Below are positions 8,267 to 15,307 of a DNA stretch of 64,000 nucleotides, piece after piece. Every line of letters begins with the position of its first letter. Position 1 is the first letter of the stretch. The translations under genes were made by a program, and so were the position numbers. Under the pieces are notes generated by a model. That model saw only the letters and a list, made by a program, of their open reading frames with translations, had not been told where the DNA came from and searched no databases. The stretch comes from Nocardioides nematodiphilus (GTDB lineage: Bacteria; Actinomycetota; Actinomycetes; Propionibacteriales; Nocardioidaceae), in contig NZ_JAIWOY010000001.1 of NCBI RefSeq assembly GCF_020216525.1, positions 558,001 to 622,000 of the forward strand. Reading direction: 5' to 3'.

Positions 8267-8877
8267 TGCGGGTGGAGGGCGGCGAGGTCCGCGGGACGAT
8301 GGCGCAGTTCGAGGCGCTCGCCGCCGGCGAGGGCCGCGAGGCCGTACGGGAGATCCCGGGCCTGGTCGAGGCCCTGGCCGCGATCGAGGCGCCCCTGGTC
8401 CGGCTGCAGCTCAACACCGCCACCCGGACGACCAGCCGGATGACGTTCGGCTGGTGCGGTCCCGACGCGATCGCGCTGCTGATCCAGCTCGGGCCCGAGT
8501 GGCAGCTCCTCCCCGTCCCGCTCGACCAGCTGCCGATCCTGCTCGCCCGGCTGACCGGGCTGCACCCGGTGACGCCTGCGGGGCGGGAGCCCGTCGTGGG
8601 CGCCGACCCGTTCGACCGGCTGCTCAGCGATGACGAGGCCGCCCGCGTCGCTGCCTTCGACGCGTACGACGCGGCGCTGGCCTTCACCCTCGGCCTGGCC
8701 TCGGCCGACGACGAGTGGCGGCTGGCGGGCCTCACCGGACCCAGCGGCTCCTGGCTGCTCGACGGCGTCGACGGCGGCGACGAGTGGCGGCTCGTGCCCG
8801 TCCGCGCTTCGACCGTGTACCGCCGACTCACCGCGATCCTGCCCGGCCTCCTCGCCCCGGCCCTGTCGGCCTCATGA
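8266..8877 (+). CDS. Possible EspG-like secretion chaperone
   Basis: A 203-residue soluble alpha/beta protein. ATG 8266 overlaps the previous stop as TGATG, showing translational coupling. It begins with an amphipathic helix (MAQFEALAAGEGREA), has a central Trp-containing strand pair (GPEWQLLPVPLDQLP), and ends with a strand-helix unit (EWRLVPVRASTVYRRLTAILP) like the C-terminus of ESX EspG chaperones. It is shorter than typical EspG proteins, and there is no diagnostic motif, so this is a tentative call. Its place inside a run of coupled WXG-island genes supports a chaperone or adaptor role for the WXG protein. Confidence 0.5.
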   Translation: MRVEGGEVRGTMAQFEALAAGEGREAVREIPGLVEALAAIEAPLVRLQLNTATRTTSRMTFGWCGPDAIALLIQLGPEWQLLPVPLDQLPILLARLTGLHPVTPAGREPVVGADPFDRLLSDDEAARVAAFDAYDAALAFTLGLASADDEWRLAGLTGPSGSWLLDGVDGGDEWRLVPVRASTVYRRLTAILPGLLAPALSAS

Positions 8878-8914
8878 TGGGACGCGACCCGTGGTGACGC
8901 CCTACGCTCGACGG

Positions 8915-9301
8915 GTGGATTCTCAGTGGACACCCGTACGAGACGCGCTGCGCGCTGACGTCGCGGGCCTGGCGCCGCACGGCTCGGTGATGCTGACCGC
9001 GGATGCCCAGCGGTTCGTCGAGATCTATCACGAAGGCGAGCGGCTGAGCGTCGACTGTGCGGGCTCCCAGGCCTGGGGCGGCCCGGCGCTGACCGACGCG
9101 GATCAGGACGCGGCGCTGACGGGTCTCGGCTTCACCACCCCGACGGACCGGCGCGATGAGACCGAGGTGCACTCGTCCTTCCGCATCCACCTCCCGGCGG
9201 ATCGGCCGGAGAGCGCCGATCGGGCCGCTGACCTGGCGGTCGCCGCTCTGGCGATCCTCGGCGTGCAGCCGACCGACCACCTGGCGCGAGACGTCTCGTG
9301 A
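8915..9301 (+). CDS. Free copy of island-duplicated domain
   Basis: A 128-residue soluble protein from GTG 8915 that aligns over its whole length with residues 131-256 of the membrane protein encoded at 7065-7835. It has the same W-x-PVRDALRADV start, RLSVDCAGSQAWGG core and LGFTTP. Well over half of positions agree by eye. It lacks the three membrane segments. Immediately after its stop, the bases GTGAGACTCG repeat the GTGAGGCTCG that starts the DcrB-like gene after the first copy, but here the frame ends after eight codons. The locus therefore looks like a tandem duplication whose second downstream gene has decayed. Function unknown; a soluble chaperone or decoy of the membrane version is plausible. 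Confidence 0.65.
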   Translation: MDSQWTPVRDALRADVAGLAPHGSVMLTADAQRFVEIYHEGERLSVDCAGSQAWGGPALTDADQDAALTGLGFTTPTDRRDETEVHSSFRIHLPADRPESADRAADLAVAALAILGVQPTDHLARDVS

Positions 9302-9380
9302 GACTCGCCCGCGCGGCGATGTAGCAGATCGGGACCCTGGCGACAGGTATGAGTAGCGGGACTGGGCCCGCACCCCGGAC

Positions 9381-9416
9381 GAGAGGGGCACACTGCAGCG
9401 GCTGTGTGCCTCTCTC
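9381..9416. terminator. Bidirectional hairpin between convergent genes
   Basis: Arms 9381-9393 (GAGAGGGGCACAC) and 9404-9416 (GTGTGCCTCTCTC) pair over 13 bases with one wobble, around a 10-base loop. It sits between the stop of the WXG island at 9301 and the helR stop at 9423. It can therefore serve both directions. Confidence 0.8.
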
Positions 9417-9422
9417 TCGGTC

Positions 9423-11630
9423 TCAGGACACCGTGCTGAGCAGCTGCGTCGCGCGGGTGAGGACGACGTAGAGCGTGGCGCGGCCGGTCGGGGACTCGTC
9501 CTCGATCTCCTGCGGGCGCACCACCACGATCGCGTCGAACTCCAGGCCCTTGGTGTCCAGTCCGGTCAGCACGACCAGACGGTCCTCGCCGCTGGGCACC
9601 GCATCGGCGTCCCTCGACGCGGCCACAGCCGCGGGTGCCTCGTCGGAGACCTCCGGCCAGGACGCGAGCCAGCCGTTGACCTCGCCGCGACGGGCGAGCG
9701 GCACCACGATGCCGACGGTGCCGGCGACCTCGCCGGCCAGCCGTACGACCTCCTCGCGGACCGCCGCCTCCAGGTCCGGCACGCCCTCGATCACGACGGG
9801 GTCGATGCCGGTGGAGCGGACCGCGGTCGGCAGGTCGGCGTCCAGCCCGACGCGCTCCGCGTAGGCCGCGGCGTACGCGTAGATCTCGGAGCTGTTGCGG
9901 TAGTTGGTCGCGAGCCGGAAGGAGTGGATCGCCTTGCCCTCGAGTGCCTCGGCGCGCGCGGCGGCGGCCTCGGCCGGGATCGGCCACGACGACTGCGCCG
10001 GGTCGCCGACGATCGTCCACGACGCGGTGCGGCCGCGACGACCGACCATCCGCCACTGCATCGGCGTCAGGTCCTGCGCCTCGTCGATGAGGACGTGGGC
10101 GAACGGGTCGTCGTCGAGGCGGTACGTCGGCGCCTTCCAGCTCGGGCCGGAGGAGAACTCGCGGTCCGAGGACGTCATCAGCTCCTGGACGTTGATACCC
10201 AGCTCGGGGTCGAAGTCACGCTCGTCGGCGGCCTGCTCGGGCACGTCACCGATCGCGTAGCGCAGCTCGTCGAGGAGCGGGATGTCGTCGATGGAGAGGT
10301 CCATGACCCCGGGCCCCGTCGAATTCCAGGACTTGAGCAGCAGCCGCTGCTCGTCGGAGCTGAGGAGGCCGTCGGAGACCCGCGCCAGGAACTCGCCGTC
10401 GCGCAGCCACGACAGGACCGTACGGGCCTCCAGCGGCGGCCACCAGGCGTGCACGAAGTCGAGGAACTTCGGGTTGTCGAGCAGCTCGTCCTCGAACGCC
10501 TCCTTGCCGCGCTCGCGGCCGCGCTCGCCGCGGACCTGGCGCCACAGGGTGTTCAGCAGCTCCTGCGGCACGCGCCGGATCTGCTGGTTGCGTCGCCCGC
10601 CGCCCATCAGCTGGCGGCGCAGCTGGCCGAGCTTGCCGCGGTCGAGGCGCAGCACGTCGTCGCGGTAGAAGATGGTGAACTCCCCCGGCGAGCCGGGCAC
10701 CTGCTGGCGGGCCGTCCGACGCAGCACCTCGGCCATCCGGGCCGAGCCCTTGACCGCGGCCACGGCCGGGTCGTCGTGCCGGGTGGCTCGGACGCCGTCG
10801 ACGACCTCGCCGAGGGAGCGCAGCGCCACGGCGGTCTCGCCGAGCGAGGGCAGCACCCGGGCGATGTAGTTCATGAAGACGCCGGACGGGCCGACGATGA
10901 GCACGCCGCCGGCCTCGTACTTGCGACGGTCGCTGTAGAGCAGGTAGGCCGCGCGGTGCAGCGCGACGACGGTCTTGCCGACGCCCGGGCCGCCGGAGAT
11001 CGTGACGACGCCCTTGGCGGGCGCGCGGATCGCCTTGTCCTGCTCGGCCTGGATGGTGGCGACGATGGAGTGCATCGTGCGGTCGCGGGCGCGCGACAGC
11101 TGCGCCATCAGCGCGCCCTCGCCGATGATCGGGAGGTCGGTGTTCGCCTCGGCGTCGAGCAGCTCGTCCTCGACCCCGACGACGGTGCGGGCCTCGTTGC
11201 GCAGCACCCGACGCCGGACGACCTTCTGCGGCTCCGCGGCGGTGGCCTGGTAGAACACCGCGGCGGCCGGAGCGCGCCAGTCGATCAGCAGCGAGTCGCG
11301 GTTCGCGTCGCGCAGGCCGATCCGGCCGATGTAGCGCGGCTCGGGGTCGAGCTCGGGCAGCATGTCGAGGCGGCCGAAGACCAGGCCCTCGTGGGCCGCG
11401 TCGAGCTGCGCGATGCGGCGCGCGGCCTGGAACAGCATCGCGTCGCGCTCGACGAGGCCGCCCTCGTGCTCGAGACGGCCGCGCTCGCGGCCCTCGGCCG
11501 CCAGCGCCTCGGCGGCCTTCGCCGACTCCTCCAGCTGGACGTAGACCCGATCGACGAACTCCTGCTCGCGACCGATCTCCTGCTGGATCAGATCATCACT
11601 CAACGCTGTGTTCTCCACGTCTCGCGCCAC
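9423..11630 (-). CDS. helR: HelR-type RNA polymerase recycling ATPase
   Basis: A 735-residue superfamily 1 ATPase of the HelD/HelR group, which clears RNA polymerase from stalled complexes; HelR members also lower rifamycin sensitivity. The N-terminal 80 residues are a charged coiled coil (the secondary-channel arm in known structures). The signature RIGLRD, LLIDWRAP and AVFYQA lies at 103-128, Walker A (GGPGVGKT) at 213-220 and Walker B (VLIDEAQD) at 513-520. A C-terminal helicase-like part ends in LTRATQLLSTVS. ATG 11630 directly precedes the coiled coil. The upstream 120 bases contain GGGCGGCAAGGA, but I do not see a full rifamycin-associated element. It forms a single-gene unit. Confidence 0.9.
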   Translation of the reverse strand: MARDVENTALSDDLIQQEIGREQEFVDRVYVQLEESAKAAEALAAEGRERGRLEHEGGLVERDAMLFQAARRIAQLDAAHEGLVFGRLDMLPELDPEPRYIGRIGLRDANRDSLLIDWRAPAAAVFYQATAAEPQKVVRRRVLRNEARTVVGVEDELLDAEANTDLPIIGEGALMAQLSRARDRTMHSIVATIQAEQDKAIRAPAKGVVTISGGPGVGKTVVALHRAAYLLYSDRRKYEAGGVLIVGPSGVFMNYIARVLPSLGETAVALRSLGEVVDGVRATRHDDPAVAAVKGSARMAEVLRRTARQQVPGSPGEFTIFYRDDVLRLDRGKLGQLRRQLMGGGRRNQQIRRVPQELLNTLWRQVRGERGRERGKEAFEDELLDNPKFLDFVHAWWPPLEARTVLSWLRDGEFLARVSDGLLSSDEQRLLLKSWNSTGPGVMDLSIDDIPLLDELRYAIGDVPEQAADERDFDPELGINVQELMTSSDREFSSGPSWKAPTYRLDDDPFAHVLIDEAQDLTPMQWRMVGRRGRTASWTIVGDPAQSSWPIPAEAAAARAEALEGKAIHSFRLATNYRNSSEIYAYAAAYAERVGLDADLPTAVRSTGIDPVVIEGVPDLEAAVREEVVRLAGEVAGTVGIVVPLARRGEVNGWLASWPEVSDEAPAAVAASRDADAVPSGEDRLVVLTGLDTKGLEFDAIVVVRPQEIEDESPTGRATLYVVLTRATQLLSTVS

Positions 11631-11750
11631 TGCTGCCCGGATGCGGGCGGCAAGGAGAAGACTCTACCGGCAGGCGCTGCGCACCGGTTCATCACGGTAG
11701 GTACGTCAACCGACGCTTCCTGTGGGGAATTCCGTATGGGGGGGCGCCGC

Positions 11751-12503
11751 CTACTTCGACAAGAAGGCGAGCATCGCCTCGCGGGCGGCGTCGGAGCCGA
11801 AGAGCCGGGCGGACAGCGCGGCCACCTCCTCGGCGTGCGCGTCGATGTTCGCGAGCAGCGCGGCGTTGATCAGTCGCTTGGTCTCGCGCAGCCCCTGGGG
11901 CGCTCCGGTGGCGAGCTCGGCGGCCACCCGCGTGATCTCTGCGTCCAGCTCCCCGGCCGGGACCGTCGTCGTGACCAGGCCCATCTCCACCGCCTGGGCG
12001 GCCGTGAACCTCTCCCCGGTCAGGCACGTGTACGCGGCCGCCCGGCTGGTCATCCGGGGCAGCACGGTGAGCGAGATGGCGGCGGGGGCGAGGCCGAGCT
12101 TGACCTCGGTGAGCGCGAAGGAGGCGACGTCGGCCGCGATGGCGATGTCGCAGGCGGCGACCAGGCCGATGCCGCCGGCTCGGACAGCGCCCTGCAGTCG
12201 GCACACGACCGGCTTGGAGTGGGCGACGATGGTGCGCTGCAGTCGCGCGATGGTCCGCGGCCCGTCGGCGAAGTCCGCTCCGCCGGAGGCCTCCGAGAGG
12301 TCGGCCCCGGAGCAGAACACCGTGCCGGTCGCGGCGAGCACCACGACCCGGACGGCATCGTCGTTCTCGGCGCGCTCGAGACGCTCGAAGAGCTCGCCGA
12401 TCAGCTGGGCGGAGAGCGCGTTGCGGTTGTGCGGGGAGTCCAGGGTGATCGTCGCGATCGCGTCGGCGACCTCGTAGTGGACCAGCTCGGCTCGATCAGT
12501 CAT
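11751..12503 (-). CDS. Enoyl-CoA hydratase/isomerase family protein
   Basis: A 250-residue crotonase. The oxyanion-hole segments are visible: VFCSGADLSE near residue 65 and GAVRAGGIGL near 108. The second catalytic glutamate of hydratases matches Glu in LTEVKLGLAP; the first, normally in GGCEL, reads GGIGL here. Hydration is therefore uncertain, and isomerase, decarboxylase or methylglutaconyl-type chemistry is possible. The start ATG overlaps the end of the YihY-like gene by eight bases (ATGACTGA), so the two are co-translated. It lies 1.6 kb beyond the Atu-like carboxylase operon on the same strand and could supply its missing hydratase step; this is a hypothesis. Confidence 0.85.
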   Translation of the reverse strand: MTDRAELVHYEVADAIATITLDSPHNRNALSAQLIGELFERLERAENDDAVRVVVLAATGTVFCSGADLSEASGGADFADGPRTIARLQRTIVAHSKPVVCRLQGAVRAGGIGLVAACDIAIAADVASFALTEVKLGLAPAAISLTVLPRMTSRAAAYTCLTGERFTAAQAVEMGLVTTTVPAGELDAEITRVAAELATGAPQGLRETKRLINAALLANIDAHAEEVAALSARLFGSDAAREAMLAFLSK

Positions 12504-13581
12504 CGGTCTCCTCCAGGGGCAGCTCGAGCTGGGCCAGCTCGTCGCGGGTCTTCTTGCGGGACTTGGCGAGCCACGAAGGGTCCATCACGATCTCGTGGGT
12601 GTGGCCGTCGCGGCCGTCGAACGTCACCGCGACGGTCTGGAAGCCCTTGTGCCGCTGCATCAGCGCGTAGCCGGCGTACGCCCGGCGGTCGGCCTCGGTG
12701 AGGTCGACCCGGTCGGTGAAGGGCGTCAGCAGGGCGCGCGGCCACAGCCGGCGGGCCAGCACGACGTTGACCTCGATGCCGAGCACCCCCATCACCGAGG
12801 CGATGTAGAGCAGCCCGACGAGACCGAGCACGAGGGCGAAGGTCTGGTTCATGCCGGAGGTCGCCTGGATGACGTTCTCCACGTAGATCGCGCCGATCCA
12901 CTGCAGCGACTGCCACATCAGCGCCAGCGTGAACGCACCGGGGGCGGCGTTCCTGAGCGGGTGGTCGCGGGTGGTCGCGAGCCGGAAGAGGATCGTGATC
13001 ATCAGGCCGATGATCACGAACGAGCCGAGCTGGATCAGCCAGCGCAGCCAGCCGCTCGTCGGCGTGGAGCCCATGATGTCGGTGTGCGCGCCGACGGTCG
13101 CCAGCACCGAGACGCCGAGCACCGCGACGCCCGCGGTGGCCAGCAGCACCAGCGAGCGCAGCCGCAGCAGGATCGGGTTGGGGCGGCTGTTGCGCGGCAC
13201 CGACCAGGCGATGTTGACGGTGTTCTGGATCGCCTGGCCCAGACCCATCGCGCCGTACGTGGCGGTGAGACCACCCACGATGATGCCGCTGGTCGAGCCG
13301 CGCAGCTCCTGGCGGCCGAGCTCGTCGCCGATGATCGGGAACTGCCGCAGTGCCGAGTTGAGCACCTCCTGCTGGAGGTGCGGGTTGCCCTGCAGCACGA
13401 AGCCGAGGATCGAGGAGCCGAGCAGCAGCAGCGGGAAGATCGCGATGAAGGCGTAGTAGGTCACGATCGCGGCCAGGTAGTTGCCCTGGTCGTCGAAGAA
13501 CTTGTAGATCACTGCCAGCGGGAAGGCGATCGGTGTGAACCGCCGCTGCCCGCGGTCGATCGCTTGCACCACCCCCGCCAC
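12496..13581 (-). CDS. YihY/BrkB-family inner membrane protein
   Basis: A 361-residue integral membrane protein of the YihY/BrkB (formerly 'ribonuclease BN') family, with about six hydrophobic helices. It shows the family's first helix with AAIVTYYAFIAIFPLLLL near residue 35 and the GATYGAMGLGQAIQNT-like loop region near 115. The last 60 residues are a charged cytoplasmic tail with KSRKKTRDELAQLELP. The true biochemical role of the family is unknown; RNase activity was withdrawn. The start is drawn at GTG 13581; GTG 13569 is an alternative. It is divergent from the RDD protein gene with only 45 bases between starts, so the two share a control region. Confidence 0.85.
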   Translation of the reverse strand: MAGVVQAIDRGQRRFTPIAFPLAVIYKFFDDQGNYLAAIVTYYAFIAIFPLLLLGSSILGFVLQGNPHLQQEVLNSALRQFPIIGDELGRQELRGSTSGIIVGGLTATYGAMGLGQAIQNTVNIAWSVPRNSRPNPILLRLRSLVLLATAGVAVLGVSVLATVGAHTDIMGSTPTSGWLRWLIQLGSFVIIGLMITILFRLATTRDHPLRNAAPGAFTLALMWQSLQWIGAIYVENVIQATSGMNQTFALVLGLVGLLYIASVMGVLGIEVNVVLARRLWPRALLTPFTDRVDLTEADRRAYAGYALMQRHKGFQTVAVTFDGRDGHTHEIVMDPSWLAKSRKKTRDELAQLELPLEETDD

Positions 13582-13626
13582 GGGAGCAGGGTATCCGTAC
13601 AGGCATCGACGATGGGGGATCGACAG

Positions 13627-14136
13627 ATGAGCCACGACGTGACGCCGCCCGCTCCGATCCCGTACGCCCAGTGGGGCAGGCGCGTCGCCGGTCGACTCCT
13701 CGATGGTCTCTTCGCCTTCCTGGCGGCGCTGCCGCTCGTCGTGGGCTTCATCGTCCTGTTCGCCACCGCCGACTACGTCGACGCCCCGGACGGGTCCACC
13801 GAGATCCACATGAGTCACGCCGGCACCACCGCGGGGGTCATCCTGATCGCGTTCGGGTTCATCTTCGCGATCGCCTTCGAGATCTGGAACGTCTTCGTGC
13901 GCCAGGGCGCGACCGGCTACTCGCTCGGCAAGAGCATCGTCGGCATCAGGCTGATCAAGGAGGCGACGGGCCAGCCGATCGGCGGCGGCTGGGCGTTCCT
14001 CCGCGAGATCCTGCACGCCGTCGACAGCGCCCTGCTCTACCTCGGCTGGCTCTGGCCGCTGTGGGACCGCAAGCGCCAGACCTTCGCCGACAAGATCGTC
14101 GAGACGGTGGTCATCGTCCAGCCCCCACAGCGGTGA
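13627..14136 (+). CDS. RDD-family membrane protein
   Basis: A 169-residue membrane protein of the RDD family. The name-giving Arg and Asp are seen in WGRRVAGRLLDGLFAF near residue 20. A first transmembrane helix follows and a second lies near residues 68-88. The conserved cytoplasmic GYSLGKSIVGIRL and the ending RKRQTFADKIVETVVI are typical. Substrate is unknown; some family members act in Na+/H+ exchange or membrane stress. ATG 13627 is chosen over ATG 13612 because GGGGGA sits eight bases upstream. It converges on the acyl-CoA dehydrogenase with only seven bases between stops. Confidence 0.85.
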   Translation: MSHDVTPPAPIPYAQWGRRVAGRLLDGLFAFLAALPLVVGFIVLFATADYVDAPDGSTEIHMSHAGTTAGVILIAFGFIFAIAFEIWNVFVRQGATGYSLGKSIVGIRLIKEATGQPIGGGWAFLREILHAVDSALLYLGWLWPLWDRKRQTFADKIVETVVIVQPPQR

Positions 14137-14143
14137 GCGCCGA

Positions 14144-15307
14144 TCAGTAGGACTTCGGCAGTCCCAGGGAGTGCATCGCGACGAAGTTGAGGATCATCTC
14201 CTTGCTCACCGGCGCGATCCGCATGACGCGGGAGGCCGCGACCAGCGCGCCCATGCCGTACTCCTGGGTGAGGCCGTTGCCGCCGAACGTGTGGACGGAG
14301 GTGTCGACGGCGAAGCAGGAGGCCTCGGCGGCGGCGTACTTGGCCATGTTGGCCGCCTCGCCCGCCTCGAGGTCCTTGCCCTCGTCGACCAGGGAGGCCG
14401 CCTTCTGGGTCATCAGCCGGGCGAGCTCCACCTGGATGTGCGCCTGCGCGAGCGGGTGGGCGATCGCCTGGTGCGAGCCGATCGGCGCGTTGAAGACCGA
14501 GCGCTCCTTGGCGTACGCGGCCGCTTTGTCGAGGGCGTAGCGGGCGATGCCGGTGGCGAAGGCCGAGGCCATGATGCGCTCCGGGTTGAGCCCGGCGAAG
14601 AGCTGCACGAGCCCGCCGTCCTCATCACCCACCAGCGCGTCGGCCGGCAGTCGGACGTCGTCGATGAAGACCTGGAACTGCGACTCCGGCGAGACGAACT
14701 CCATCGCGATCGGGGTGAAGGTGAAGCCCGGGGCGTCGGTCGGGACGACGAACAGGCAGGGCTTGAGCTTGCCGGTCTTGGAGTCCTCGGCCCGAGCGAC
14801 GACGAGGACGTTCTTCGACTCGTCGAGGCCGGAGATGTAGACCTTCTTGCCGTTGAGCACCCACTCGTCGCCGTCGCGGCGGGCGGTGGTGATGATGTTG
14901 TGCGAGTTGGTGCCCGCGTCGGGCTCGGTGATCGCGAACGCCATCGTCTCGGTGCCGTCGGCGATGCCCGGGAGCCAGCGCTGCTTCTGCTCGGCGGTGC
15001 CGTACTTGTTGATCACGGTGCCGCAGATCGCCGGGCTGACGACCATGAGCAGCAGCGGAGCGCCGGCCGCGCCGACCTCCTCCAGGACCGCGGCGACGTC
15101 GCCGATGCCGCCGCCACCGCCGCCGTACTCCTCGGGCAGGTTGACGCCGAGGTAGCCGTTCTTGCCCAGCTCGAGCCAGAGCTCGGTGGTCTTCTCGCCG
15201 GCGCGGGCCTTCTTCAGGAAGTACTCCTGGCCGTACTTGCTGGCGAGCTTAAAGACCTGCTTGCGCAGCTCGATCCGCTCGTCGGACTCAACGAAGTTGC
15301 TGCTCAT
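14144..15307 (-). CDS. Acyl-CoA dehydrogenase
   Basis: A 387-residue flavoprotein that alpha,beta-desaturates acyl-CoA, passing electrons to ETF. It shows the FAD/substrate loop AFAITEPDAGTNSHN near 125-140, the glycine-rich N-terminal EEYGGGGGG, and the C-terminal HTFGGNGLTQEYGMG, where the catalytic glutamate normally lies. It is the last gene of the long Atu-like operon, with its ATG overlapping the end of the carboxylase alpha gene (ATGA). Two different acyl-CoA dehydrogenases in the operon suggest two desaturation steps, or one before and one after carboxylation. Chain and branch preference cannot be read from the sequence. Confidence 0.92.
   Translation of the reverse strand: MSSNFVESDERIELRKQVFKLASKYGQEYFLKKARAGEKTTELWLELGKNGYLGVNLPEEYGGGGGGIGDVAAVLEEVGAAGAPLLLMVVSPAICGTVINKYGTAEQKQRWLPGIADGTETMAFAITEPDAGTNSHNIITTARRDGDEWVLNGKKVYISGLDESKNVLVVARAEDSKTGKLKPCLFVVPTDAPGFTFTPIAMEFVSPESQFQVFIDDVRLPADALVGDEDGGLVQLFAGLNPERIMASAFATGIARYALDKAAAYAKERSVFNAPIGSHQAIAHPLAQAHIQVELARLMTQKAASLVDEGKDLEAGEAANMAKYAAAEASCFAVDTSVHTFGGNGLTQEYGMGALVAASRVMRIAPVSKEMILNFVAMHSLGLPKSY

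Noticed and set aside
5344-9301. Complete ESX secretion system
   Set aside because: No EccB, EccC, EccD, mycosin or similar core gene is in the window; only accessory and substrate-like genes are present.
11631-11750. Rifamycin-associated element upstream of helR
   Set aside because: A partial GGGCGGCAAGGA is present, but the full inverted element that I know for this motif is not, so I do not annotate it.
12595-13626. N-terminal extension of the RDD protein
   Set aside because: The frame stays open upstream, but this part is antisense to the YihY-family gene and lacks protein-like composition. ATG 13627 with GGGGGA is the real start.
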